Assembly: GCA_900542315.1 (NCBI GenBank)
Contig: UQMV01000003.1
Coordinates: 33,438 to 97,437, forward strand
Direction: 5' to 3'
Origin: an uncultured Collinsella sp.
GTDB taxonomy: Bacteria; Actinomycetota; Coriobacteriia; Coriobacteriales; Coriobacteriaceae
Length of the DNA stretch: 64,000 nucleotides
The position numbers were made by a program, and so were the translations under genes. Every line of letters begins with the position of its first letter. Within the stretch, counting starts at the first letter, position 1. Of the stretch, positions 43,228 through 53,514 are shown piece after piece. The notes below the pieces were generated by a model. It worked only from the letters and a program-made list of their open reading frames with translations, was not told the origin of the DNA and did no database searches.

Positions 43228-43246
43228 CGCACTTAATTGTCCGCCC

Positions 43247-43311
43247 GGGGCTTACCCTTTCCCGCCCGCTCACGCGCTTCGCGAGGGTCGCGTTCGGGAA
43301 AGGGTAAGCCC
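43247..43311. repeat. Palindrome GGGGCTTACCCTTTCCCG type
   Basis: Arms GGGCTTACCCTTTCCCG and CGGGAAAGGGTAAGCCC around a 30-base loop, 20 bases after the hydratase stop. May act as its transcription end. Confidence 0.8.
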
Positions 43312-43371
43312 TGGGCTACATTTCTGCGTTCTCGTTGGGTCTTGAGGGACGCTAATAAATAGACTTGCTTG

Positions 43372-43405
43372 ATGCCGCCTCTGTTATCGGGGCGGCTTCT
43401 TTTTG
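43372..43405 (+). terminator. Terminator-like stem in left block
   Basis: GCCGCC-N11-GGCGGC followed by TTCTTTTT; preceded by CTGCGTTCTCGTTGGGTCT, which recurs at 44656. Confidence 0.7.
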
Positions 43406-43409
43406 TCGA

Positions 43410-43448
43410 GAACCGCCACAAAGGGGACAGGCACCTTTGCGGTGGTTC
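43410..43448. repeat. Palindromic element family B, copy 4
   Basis: GAACCGCCACAAAGG and CCTTTGCGGTGGTTC; one arm change (A to G in CCGCC) is matched in the other arm (GCGG). Confidence 0.85.
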
Positions 43449-43450
43449 CG

Positions 43451-43513
43451 TTTGTCTCGACCTGTAACATCTGGACCCCTATTTGACGAGCGGCTGTTAC
43501 AGATTGAGACAAA
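43451..43513. repeat. Palindromic element family F, copy 1
   Basis: TTTGTCTCGACCTGTAAC and GTTACAGATTGAGACAAA around a 27-base loop. Five copies lie within 1.6 kb. Confidence 0.85.
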
Positions 43514-43534
43514 CAATCGCCGCCGATCATTTCA

Positions 43535-43589
43535 TCTCGATCTGTAACATCTAGGATTGAAAAGGGCCGCTAGATGTTACAGATCGAGA
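43535..43589. repeat. Palindromic element family F, copy 2
   Basis: TCTCGATCTGTAACATCTAG and CTAGATGTTACAGATCGAGA, perfect 20-bp arms. Followed by a truncated family B copy at 43608-43640 that reaches the next gene's stop codon. Confidence 0.9.
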
Positions 43590-43641
43590 CAGTGGAACAT
43601 CGGAACCGAAACCACCACAAAGGTGCCTGCCTGGCGGGTCC

Positions 43642-44289
43642 TTATTTCGATGGGGCCCAGGTTATTTCATCGTCAAATAGCCAAGTGCGTGCTGAGCCAC
43701 CGTCGCGCGCTGTCTGTGGATCGGGCTCGCAAGTTTGTTCGTAGGCATCCTCGGTACACCGATCCATAAAATCGACGACTGCCGTCTGGTCGCCTTCCAT
43801 GACGTAGATCACGTTGCCATCCGAGATATAGACTCCCGGCCCTTCGTTGTCCACGTAGCCGGGGTCGTATGAAACGTTGCACAGTCTGCTCCCGTTTGCC
43901 GCATCGAGTTCAAGGGTCGAATAATACCCGCCATTCATTTGGCCTTTCTTGGCTCGATATATTGCGGCGCCGTACCATCGCTTAAATGTCTTGCCTTTGA
44001 GTAAACTGGTTGCCTTGCCGATAAGCTGCTCATCTTGGGTATAGCGCGTGGCTCCAAGTTCGATTCGGGGATAGTTACTGACCCCAAGCGCTGCGGGCGT
44101 ACCGTCGAAATCGACGGTGATTGAATCGGGTTTGACGATATCGGTGAGGATTTCGATGGGGTAGCTTACGGTTTCAACCGCCGCCTGCGTTGCCGAGGCA
44201 GGGAGAAATGCGAGATAGATAATGCCCACGCCGACTGCGGTAATTGCAAACGCTAAGACGAGCAGGCCGATATAGGTGGAGCGTTTCAC
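43642..44289 (-). CDS. Membrane-anchored protein of unknown function
   Basis: 215 residues from GTG 44289, which has GAGAGG upstream; a TTG at 44310 is the alternative. One N-terminal hydrophobic segment (YIGLLVLAFAITAVGVGIIY) anchors an exported domain with two or three cysteines and many Tyr and Asp. No family recognised. Base composition is lower in GC than its neighbours, and it sits between two copies of a repeat block, so it may have been acquired or moved. Confidence 0.7.
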   Translation of the reverse strand: MKRSTYIGLLVLAFAITAVGVGIIYLAFLPASATQAAVETVSYPIEILTDIVKPDSITVDFDGTPAALGVSNYPRIELGATRYTQDEQLIGKATSLLKGKTFKRWYGAAIYRAKKGQMNGGYYSTLELDAANGSRLCNVSYDPGYVDNEGPGVYISDGNVIYVMEGDQTAVVDFMDRCTEDAYEQTCEPDPQTARDGGSARTWLFDDEITWAPSK

Positions 44290-44703
44290 GGTGGGGCACC
44301 TCTCATGCAATATGCAATCATTAAGATAAATGATACAAGCTTACGACAATATTCAAAAGAAAGCGACCGCCCGGAATGAGAGGGCTAAAAGGCCCTATTG
44401 GGCTTCGATTTGATCTCTAATAGGAATATTTGCCTCCCCTCATTCTGGGCGAGGGGTCAAAATTGAGTTCACGAGTTTTGTGCAATACTATTCTCACTAA
44501 ACCCGCTATTTTCACTATAAGCACTATAAAAACGACAGGGACGATGACGAGAACAATGTGGCGTGCGATAGCTAAGCCGTTTAAGCCGGACTCTGACCTT
44601 GAATCTCTGCCTCTATCTGTGCGAACGGGCTATTGTCGGTTCTCGATTCCATCACTGCGTTCTCGTTGGGTCTGGGGATCGCCAAACGTAGACTGGGCTT
44701 GAT

Positions 44704-44733
44704 ACCGCCTCTTTTTATTGGGGCGGTTTCTTT
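44704..44733 (+). terminator. Terminator-like stem in right block
   Basis: ACCGCC-N11-GGCGGT followed by TTCTTT; homologous to 43372-43405, with a compensating A/T for G/C pair in the stem. Confidence 0.7.
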
Positions 44734-44738
44734 GTTGG

Positions 44739-44776
44739 ACCACCACGAAGGTGCCTGTCCCCTTTGTGGTGGTTTT
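44739..44776. repeat. Palindromic element family B, copy 6 (inverted)
   Basis: ACCACCACGAAGG, TGCCTGTCCCC and TTTGTGGTGGTTTT; the asymmetric centre is reversed relative to copies 1-4. Confidence 0.85.
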
Positions 44777-44782
44777 CGGTCT

Positions 44783-44840
44783 GTCTCGATCTGTAACATC
44801 TTGGCCGCTAAAAGTGGGCCTGGTGTTACGGATTTAGATT
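44783..44840. repeat. Palindromic element family F, copy 3 (degraded)
   Basis: GTCTCGATCTGTAACATC with the eroded partner GGTGTTACGGATTTAGAT. Confidence 0.65.
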
Positions 44841-44861
44841 TTCGATTCGGGTGTCTTCTGT

Positions 44862-44922
44862 TTGTCTCAATCTGTAACAGGTAGAGCTCTATTTGCCGAG
44901 TAGTTGTTACAGATTGAGACAA
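44862..44922. repeat. Palindromic element family F, copy 4
   Basis: TTGTCTCAATCTGTAACA and TGTTACAGATTGAGACAA. The spacer to copy 5 (CGCCGCTGGTCATTTCAT) matches that between copies 1 and 2. Confidence 0.85.
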
Positions 44923-44943
44923 GCGGGCGCCGCTGGTCATTTC

Positions 44944-45000
44944 ATCTTGATTTGTAACATCTGGAGCCATAAACAGTCGCTAGATGTTACAGATTGAGAT
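44944..45000. repeat. Palindromic element family F, copy 5
   Basis: ATCTTGATTTGTAACATC and GATGTTACAGATTGAGAT. A half copy of family B (CCTGTCCCCTTTGTGGTG) follows at 45030-45057. Confidence 0.85.
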
Positions 45001-45078
45001 AGTAAGGGGATGAGGCCGCAGCGGGTGAGCGCGCCTGTCCCCTTTGTGGTGATTTTCCATGTCATGAGAGCACTCAGA

Positions 45079-45114
45079 AAATCTTATATATAGAGACTTA
45101 GATTTGTGTATAAG
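45079..45114 (+). promoter_or_regulatory. Candidate HspR operator and promoter of clpB
   Basis: AAATCTTATAT and GACTTAGATTT in the same 27-bp arrangement as at dnaK (45079-45105), followed by a -10 TATAAG (45109-45114). Confidence 0.7.
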
Positions 45115-45194
45115 ATCGCGCAAAGCTGGCAACAATACTTCTCGAACAACGTGAAGCCGCCCCGTAGGGCGGCCGCCCCAAGAGAGGTGATTCC

Positions 45195-47822
<2,628 letters not shown>

Positions 47823-47867
47823 ATTTTTGGGACATGCCTTAAAATCTACCAGCCGTCTCTAAATGCC

Positions 47868-47906
47868 AAGGGCGGCGGATCCAATTGGGTCCGCCGCCCT
47901 TTTTCG
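47868..47906 (+). terminator. Terminator of clpB
   Basis: AAGGGCGGCGGA and TCCGCCGCCCTT around a 10-base loop, then TTT; 12-bp stem. Confidence 0.9.
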
Positions 47907-47956
47907 TGCGACAATCGTTGATGTTGAGCATGAGTACATGGCAAGGAGATATGCAG

Positions 47957-48130
47957 ATGAAAGACGAGATCAAAACAAGTGCGCCGGCGCCCAAGCCCAC
48001 GTCCAAACCGGCGCCCAAGCCGCGCGACCCCTACATCCGTGCCGAGAACGAGGACGATGACGGCTACGATCCCTACAGCGATCGCCGCCCCGAGCGCGAG
48101 CCGATGTTCGAAGCCGACCCGTGGCGCTGA
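47957..48130 (+). CDS. Small Pro-rich acidic protein
   Basis: 57 residues, starting MKDEIKTSAPAPKPTSKPAP and ending FEADPWR. AAGGAG lies 8 bases before ATG 47957. No family recognised; it looks unstructured. The good ribosome site and separate position after the clpB terminator support a real gene. Confidence 0.6.
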   Translation: MKDEIKTSAPAPKPTSKPAPKPRDPYIRAENEDDDGYDPYSDRRPEREPMFEADPWR

Positions 48131-48154
48131 GTGCTACCCAAAAGGCCACCAATA

Positions 48155-48221
48155 AGTTGCGGTGAAATAGGGATTGTTTTACGGTTTGACCAGCAAAAAC
48201 AGTCCCTATTTCACCGCAACT
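48155..48221. repeat. Palindromic element family A, copy 3 (67 bp)
   Basis: AGTTGCGGTGAAATAGGG and CCCTATTTCACCGCAACT; stem extends inward by ATTGTTTT/AAAACAGT. Same length as copies 1 and 2. Confidence 0.9.
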
Positions 48222-48383
48222 GCGTTAGGGATTTTTCTACAGGGGGAGGGTAGTCAAAAAAGCCCCGTCCCAAATTGACTGTCCAGGGAGTCGCATTCGA
48301 GCTTGGTTGTCCTCTCAGCCACTCGGCATCCTTCGAGCAGTACTAGTGAAAAAACTTGCTTAAGTGTTAATCAAGTCAGACAT

Positions 48384-48443
48384 AATCTTGCTCTCTAATT
48401 AATCAAGAATCGCTATAATTTTGATTAGCTAGAGAGCAAGATT
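48384..48443. promoter_or_regulatory. Nested dyad over the ATPase promoter
   Basis: Outer arms AATCTTGCTCTCTA (48384-48397) and its complement (48430-48443), inner arms TAATCAA (48400-48406) and TTGATTA (48421-48427). A -10 TATAAT (48414-48419) lies in the centre. Another TTAATCAAG occurs at 48367. Likely an autoregulatory operator. Confidence 0.6.
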
Positions 48444-48451
48444 GGAGAATC

Positions 48452-49804
48452 ATGGCATTCAACGACTTGATCGCCCAGAAAATAAAGGACTTTGAACAGC
48501 AGGGGGTTCCGCAGGTCTTTGAGCGAGACCTTGATCTAGGAAACCCACAGGAGCCAAAGCGCGACAACATCGTAAATGTGATTGTGGGGGCCCGCCGTTG
48601 TGGAAAGACGTATCGCCTGTATCAGGAGATGCGGCGGCTTCAGAGCCGGGGCGTCGAGCTTGACCGGATGCTTTACTTCAATTTTGAGGATGAGCGCTTG
48701 CGCCCGTATGAGCCATCGCTGCTGGCGGACGTGCTCGACACGTTCTATGCGCTGTATCCTGCTGCTCGAACCGAGGGCGCTTACATTTTCTTTGACGAGA
48801 TCCAGGAAATTCCCGAATGGGGTGCGTTTCTGCGGCGTGTAGTCGATACGGAGAAAGCGACCGTCTATGTGACGGGATCTTCTTCTAAGATGCTGTCCTC
48901 AGAACTTAAGAGCGAGTTCAGGGGTCGTTCTCTTGTGCGAGAGCTTTTTCCGTTGAGTTTTTCGGAATACGTTCGATATAAGACGGGGAGCGTTCCCGAG
49001 CCAGATGCGACCTTTTCCCCGAGCGATGCAGCGCTGCTTCGACATCATCTGATCGGGTATCTTGAACGAGGGGGATTCATCGCGACACTTGAGCAGACGC
49101 CTGCAGACGCGATTCAGCTGCTACAGGAATATGCTTCGCGAACGGTCGCCATGGACGTTGTTGAACGTTACGACGTCAAGAACCCTCGCCTGGCATCGCT
49201 GTTCTTGACGCGGTGTATGGCATCTTCGGGACGAGAGCTGTCAGTGAACAAAGTGTACAACGAGTTCAAGAGCAGACAGATACCCGTCAGTCGTAATTCG
49301 CTCAGCGACTTACTTGAGTATTATGAGGACGCCTACCTGTTATTTTCTGTGCCGGAGTTCACGCGTTCACTGGCAAATAACATGCGGTCTGCGTCTAAGG
49401 TCTACGCTGTCGACCCTGCGATGTTTGGAGCATTCTCTCCCGCATCAGCATTGGACCAGGGCCAGAGGCTCGAGACCGCAGTGTTCAATGCGCTAAGAAG
49501 AAGGACTCCCGCGGTGAGGACCGGCTCGGTCTGCCGCCTGCTGATCAAAGAGAAGAGCAAAAGCCATGAGGTGGACTTTGTGGCTGGGGACGCGCTTCTC
49601 ATGCGGGCTTATAGCCTGATTCAGGTGAGTGCGGATATGGCAAGTGAGAAAACGCGCGAGCGCGAAATTGCCGCGCTTGATGCCTCGATGGCCCAGTTTG
49701 ATCTTGGCGAGTCGGCAATCGTTACCATGGATGAACAGACCGATATTCCATGCGAGCACGGTGTGGTACACGTTATGCCCGCATGGAAGTGGCTCCTTGC
49801 CTAA
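48452..49804 (+). CDS. AAA ATPase with DUF4143 domain
   Basis: 450 residues: AAA_14 ATPase (Walker A VGARRCGKTYRL, Walker B YIFFDEIQEIPEW, sensor VTGSSSKML) and a C-terminal DUF4143 nuclease-like domain (VDFVAGDALLMRAYSLIQVS). The family is common in gut bacteria and often acquired horizontally; its role is unsettled. Codon use is more mixed and GC lower than in its neighbours, which fits transfer. GGAG precedes ATG 48452. Confidence 0.85.
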   Translation: MAFNDLIAQKIKDFEQQGVPQVFERDLDLGNPQEPKRDNIVNVIVGARRCGKTYRLYQEMRRLQSRGVELDRMLYFNFEDERLRPYEPSLLADVLDTFYALYPAARTEGAYIFFDEIQEIPEWGAFLRRVVDTEKATVYVTGSSSKMLSSELKSEFRGRSLVRELFPLSFSEYVRYKTGSVPEPDATFSPSDAALLRHHLIGYLERGGFIATLEQTPADAIQLLQEYASRTVAMDVVERYDVKNPRLASLFLTRCMASSGRELSVNKVYNEFKSRQIPVSRNSLSDLLEYYEDAYLLFSVPEFTRSLANNMRSASKVYAVDPAMFGAFSPASALDQGQRLETAVFNALRRRTPAVRTGSVCRLLIKEKSKSHEVDFVAGDALLMRAYSLIQVSADMASEKTREREIAALDASMAQFDLGESAIVTMDEQTDIPCEHGVVHVMPAWKWLLA

Positions 49805-49877
49805 TCATCTATGGACCTGTGGGGCCAGGACCTCCCGGCTCCTTCATCACGGTTAGGGAGCACCTTGCTGCGCCAGG

Positions 49878-51359
49878 CTAGTCCTGGGCTTTGATGCTCG
49901 GCAGCAGGATCTGCGCGAGGTAGTCGGTTTCGAGCTTAGTGGCACCATCGGCCTTGCCGTCTTTACCCACCAGGTCGTTCTTGATCTGACTATACGTATA
50001 GCGGTTGCCGGTCGTCAGCTCGACAAGCTCAACGGCCGTGTCCATGGGGTAGGTCGACACGGGGTTCTGCGTCCGTCCGTTGATGGTCTGGGGCACCACG
50101 TACGGATAGACGGGGCCGCTGGCGTAGACGGTATAACCGTTGCCTAGATTGGCCGCACCCAAAACCGTATCGCCTTCATCGGGCGTAAAGCTCTCGCCCT
50201 CGCGCACCGCGACGAGCGTCACGAGCGGCGTATTGGCGTCGTCGCCCAGATAGATGCATAGCGTGCTTCCGTTTTGCCAAGTTGCGACCTTGCCGTACCA
50301 CTCGACGGGAATATCGAGCTGGTAGAGGTCGGTTGCCTTGTGGCGAGCGTCAGCATCACGGGACGCCTGTGCCTTTTGCGCGCTCACGGCATTGACGGCG
50401 GCGTCGCGCCGCGCGGTTGCCGCCTGCTGAAGTATCTTGGCGGCCGCGGCGGAGCTCGCACCGCCTTCCTCGGCATACTTGGCGGCGGCATCGATCTGGT
50501 CGTCAGTCACCGTGTCGGCCGAAGGCACCTTGAGCTTAAAGGCGGCCTGGGCACTTAAATCCTGTCCATCGCTCTTAACGGTGACCTGCGTCTTGGTGGT
50601 CGGGACGGTATAGACGGTGCCGTCGGCCGCGATGGGGGAGGCGGCGATGGAGAGCGTGTAATCGCCGGGCAGCAGTTTGATGCCGCGGCCGTGCTCGTCA
50701 ACATAGAGTGTTTCGCTCACGGAGGAGCCATCAGCGTCCTGACCGCTCACCTGTACGGGAATCTTGGAGCCGGTGGAACAGTCGAGGCCCGCGGCATGCA
50801 CGCCAATCTGCACTGACATCATCGTGTGGGCATTGGCGGCGGCAGCGGCAGCCTGCTCTTGCTGATATCCGTTCCAGGCAGCATAGCCTGCACCGCCGGC
50901 GACGAGCGCGACGGCTACGACACCGGCGACCATCAGATTGCGGCGCTTGGGCGACATCTTGCGATGGCGAACCTCGGCCTCGCGTGCCGAGGGAACGGAC
51001 GGCAGGGGAATATCGCCCATGGCGATGGTCTCGTCCACGGCTGGTGCGGAACCCAGGCCAGGAAGCTCGCGGGTCAGCGAATCCTCGGCAGGCAAGCTGT
51101 CGAGCAAGACGGTTTCCTCGCCCGTGTCGGATTCGGGCTGATTGCCGGCCTCGCTTTCGTCCTCTTCGGCTTCGTCAGGAGCGTCTTTGGCGTCGCTGCC
51201 TTCGTCCTCAGTGTCTTCGTGCACCTCGTCCTGCGCGTCGACGGCCGAATCGCTAAACGAGAGCTCGTCTAGCGCGATCCGGTCAAGGCTCTCCAGGGCT
51301 TCGGCACATGCTTCCGCATCCTGGGCCGCATCCTCGCGGCCATACGTCTCATCGCTCAT
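49878..51359 (-). CDS. Single-pass membrane protein with acidic cytoplasmic region
   Basis: 493 residues. Residues 1-140 are strongly acidic and disordered, a membrane segment follows at about 140-160 (LMVAGVVAVALVAGGAGYAAW), then an exported part with an Ala-rich helix (about 290-330) and a C-terminal globular domain. Topology resembles membrane sensors or cell-wall proteins of Coriobacteriia, but no family was recognised. ATG 51359 follows GGGGGA. Confidence 0.7.
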   Translation of the reverse strand: MSDETYGREDAAQDAEACAEALESLDRIALDELSFSDSAVDAQDEVHEDTEDEGSDAKDAPDEAEEDESEAGNQPESDTGEETVLLDSLPAEDSLTRELPGLGSAPAVDETIAMGDIPLPSVPSAREAEVRHRKMSPKRRNLMVAGVVAVALVAGGAGYAAWNGYQQEQAAAAAANAHTMMSVQIGVHAAGLDCSTGSKIPVQVSGQDADGSSVSETLYVDEHGRGIKLLPGDYTLSIAASPIAADGTVYTVPTTKTQVTVKSDGQDLSAQAAFKLKVPSADTVTDDQIDAAAKYAEEGGASSAAAAKILQQAATARRDAAVNAVSAQKAQASRDADARHKATDLYQLDIPVEWYGKVATWQNGSTLCIYLGDDANTPLVTLVAVREGESFTPDEGDTVLGAANLGNGYTVYASGPVYPYVVPQTINGRTQNPVSTYPMDTAVELVELTTGNRYTYSQIKNDLVGKDGKADGATKLETDYLAQILLPSIKAQD

Positions 51360-51478
51360 ATATCCCCCAATGCAATATCGGCTCAACACTGTACCCAAAA
51401 ATGGAGCCATATAAAGCGCATACGAAATATAAGATCCGATTTAACCCGAGTGCATTGTTCAGCCGCATCCTCGCGGCA

Positions 51479-51521
51479 GCAAAAAGCCCCCGGAACGCGA
51501 ACGAATCACATTCCGGGGGCT
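51479..51521 (-). terminator. Terminator of the DUF5692-like gene
   Basis: AGCCCCCGGAA and TTCCGGGGGCT form an 11-bp stem, with TTTTT on the minus strand. Confidence 0.9.
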
Positions 51522-51591
51522 CTGCAATGCGTTGAGCTGCGCGGAGCCGGCTATGCTGCTTCGTGCTCAAGCGATGTTTGCGTCAGGCGCG

Positions 51592-52599
51592 TTACTCGGC
51601 GTGCGCGTAATCAACCTTCGCGCGGCGGGCGGTGGCCTTCTCCCAATCGCTGGTGCCCTCAAAGACATCCTGCTTGTAGGGGTTGCGGCCGAGCTTCTTG
51701 GCGCGGTAGGCGATGTAGATGATCGCGGCGACGTTGGCGACCAGTGCGGCGATTGAGACCGCGGTAGCGGCGCCGGGGTCGAGCGTGGAGTGGGTCACAA
51801 AGATGGACTCCTCCTGGAAGTACGGGAACACCTGGGCAAACATGCACCAAATAGCCAGCGTAAAGGCGCGGTTCTGGATCCAGCCGCCCTTGTTCCAGAT
51901 AAAGGCGGCGACGGTGGGCGCCAGCAGCAGCGCAAAGCCGCAGAACCAGGAGTGGGTGGGCAGGCAGTTGTAGGTGTAGCAGAAGTTCCAGATATCGTAG
52001 GCGATGATGTAGACCCAGGTCATGTCGGGCCACAGCATGTCGGTCTGATCCTCGGAGGCGTAGACGCTCCACCAGCCGGTCATGCAGAAGATGTTAATGA
52101 TACCCGCGATGCCGTTGAACACGTTGTTCCAGCCGGCCAGCTGCGTAGCACCTTCGGAGGTGACCCAGGTGGACTCGCCCAGGACAAAGAAGTGATAGGC
52201 GCTCTCAAAGTCGGACACGACGGCAATCAAGATGTTGATGGCGACGATCACAAACGGCCACGCGCGGAACCAATGCGCCTTGCCGATCTTGCCCCACTGG
52301 TACTTAATGGCAATGAAGCCCCAGCAACCGGCCAGCGCCGCGTATACCTTGGCGTAGTGGAACCAGCTGTTCTGATACACATGGGTGGGGTTGGTGAGCG
52401 CCCACTCGGCGCCCTGCGAGACGCCGATGGCGATGGCGACGCAGTAGATGGTCATGGCCAGCGGAGCCACGCCAAAGATGATTGCCGCGCCCAGCTTGGT
52501 GCGGCGGCCGACCTCGTTGAGCACGATCAGGCCAATAAAGACCATGGCCCAGCCGGCCCAGTGGATAAGGGTATCGCTACCCCAAACATCGAACAGCAT
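51592..52599 (-). CDS. Multi-pass membrane protein, DUF5692-like
   Basis: 335 residues with about nine hydrophobic segments and many Trp and Tyr (CWGFIAIKYQWGKIGKAHWF, MLWPDMTWVYIIAYDIWNFC). It resembles proteins labelled DUF5692, common in Coriobacteriia and of unknown function. It follows tetR on the same strand after 63 bases, with a GCCCGCG/CGCGGGC stem at 52618-52645 and AGGAG before the ATG at 52599, so it is probably controlled with tetR. Confidence 0.65.
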   Translation of the reverse strand: MLFDVWGSDTLIHWAGWAMVFIGLIVLNEVGRRTKLGAAIIFGVAPLAMTIYCVAIAIGVSQGAEWALTNPTHVYQNSWFHYAKVYAALAGCWGFIAIKYQWGKIGKAHWFRAWPFVIVAINILIAVVSDFESAYHFFVLGESTWVTSEGATQLAGWNNVFNGIAGIINIFCMTGWWSVYASEDQTDMLWPDMTWVYIIAYDIWNFCYTYNCLPTHSWFCGFALLLAPTVAAFIWNKGGWIQNRAFTLAIWCMFAQVFPYFQEESIFVTHSTLDPGAATAVSIAALVANVAAIIYIAYRAKKLGRNPYKQDVFEGTSDWEKATARRAKVDYAHAE

Positions 52600-52662
52600 G
52601 CTGCTCTCCTTTCACACGCCCGCGGCCCCTCTTCTGATCGCGGGCAGTTTGGCCAAATGTCG

Positions 52663-53325
52663 TCAGTTCTGGGGCTTGCGCTCCGGATACTTGGCGGTAT
52701 AGCCCTCGATGTGGAGTGTCGAGGCGATGATTTCCTTGACCGTCTCGTCGGGCACATCGGGGTGCGTGCGGATATACATCAACAACCCCATGATGAGGGT
52801 GTAGAACGTCTCGTAGACATGGTCGATGCGTAGCTCATGATGGGCGACAAAATCCACCACGGTGGTGTCGCAGATATACTGCGCCACGCGTTGGACCACG
52901 TTGTGCAAAAAGCCGCCGTAGAGCGCGCCGCTGCTGGAGGTCAGGGTGCTCGGCAGTTCGTGGCCGCTGGCGACCAGGCGCTTAAAGAGCGGGGCGACGG
53001 TGTCGAGCGCCCCCTCGATGTCGCCAACCGTGCGGCTGGCATTCCACTGCTCGAGCTCGGTAATGAAGCCGTCGATTGCCTCGTCCATGACAGCGGTGAC
53101 GGCGGCGTCCATATCGGCAAAGTAGTGGTAGAACAATGAACGCGTGCAGCCGGCTCGCTTGGTCACAGCCGATACCGATAGGTGGGACACGCCCAGCTCG
53201 GAGCTTACGGTGCGCACGGCATCGAGAATCTCGCGACGGCGTTCGTCGCCCGTCAGGCGCTTTGCCGCGCTATCGGACGCAAGAGTGGCGTCGGCCACAG
53301 GGATATCTGCGTACGTGTTGCCCAT
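52663..53325 (-). CDS. TetR-family transcriptional regulator
   Basis: 220 residues: N-terminal TetR HTH (LSVSAVTKRAGCTRSLFYHYFADMD is the DNA-binding region, about 45-70) and a helical ligand domain. It is divergent from the iron-sulfur flavoprotein gene; two tandem palindromes in the 189-base gap are the likely operators for both genes. ATG 53325. Confidence 0.9.
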   Translation of the reverse strand: MGNTYADIPVADATLASDSAAKRLTGDERRREILDAVRTVSSELGVSHLSVSAVTKRAGCTRSLFYHYFADMDAAVTAVMDEAIDGFITELEQWNASRTVGDIEGALDTVAPLFKRLVASGHELPSTLTSSSGALYGGFLHNVVQRVAQYICDTTVVDFVAHHELRIDHVYETFYTLIMGLLMYIRTHPDVPDETVKEIIASTLHIEGYTAKYPERKPQN

Positions 53326-53383
53326 GTTTTGCCGCCTTTCATCCTCTTTTGCCTGACCGTTCGCCTAACAGTCTTGAATATTG

Positions 53384-53421
53384 TTGACGGTTCGTCAATA
53401 CTATTTTTGACACAATGTCAA
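53384..53421. promoter_or_regulatory. Tandem TetR operators
   Basis: TTGAC-ggttc-GTCAA (53384-53398) and TTGAC-acaat-GTCAA (53407-53421), centres 23 bp apart, about two helical turns. The spacers differ while the half-sites are identical, as expected of a protein-binding site. Confidence 0.75.
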
Positions 53422-53514
53422 CAATGGCGGGTGAACGGCATGGGGGCATGCCCGGCCTGCAAAAAAAGAGGGGCGCCGCGGTCCCGCCGGGCTGTGGCAA
53501 GAGAAGGGACAACC

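Larger units (their letters stand above)
43228..43641. other. Repeat-rich spacer, left block
   Basis: No gene. In order: a 65-bp palindrome, a conserved 70-bp segment with terminator stem, a family B hairpin, two family F hairpins and a truncated family B copy. The same order recurs at 44650-45058. Confidence 0.8.
44290..45194. other. Repeat-rich spacer, right block and clpB promoter
   Basis: AT-rich start (44311-44560) with no gene and no clear signal beyond a GGGCT/AGGCCC-type stem; then the right repeat block (44650-45058) and the clpB operator. AGAGAGGTG precedes clpB. Confidence 0.7.
48131..48451. other. Spacer with family A element and ATPase promoter
   Basis: Family A copy 3 at 48155-48221, then an AT-rich promoter region with the nested dyad at 48384-48443. 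No gene. Confidence 0.7.

Noticed and set aside
43451..45000. CRISPR or tandem array from the family F repeats
   Set aside because: Units are palindromic, unevenly spaced and interrupted by other hairpins and a gene.
48452..49804. Defence gene such as an abortive-infection ATPase
   Set aside because: The DUF4143 ATPase has no adjacent toxin, nuclease or other defence gene; family function is unsettled.
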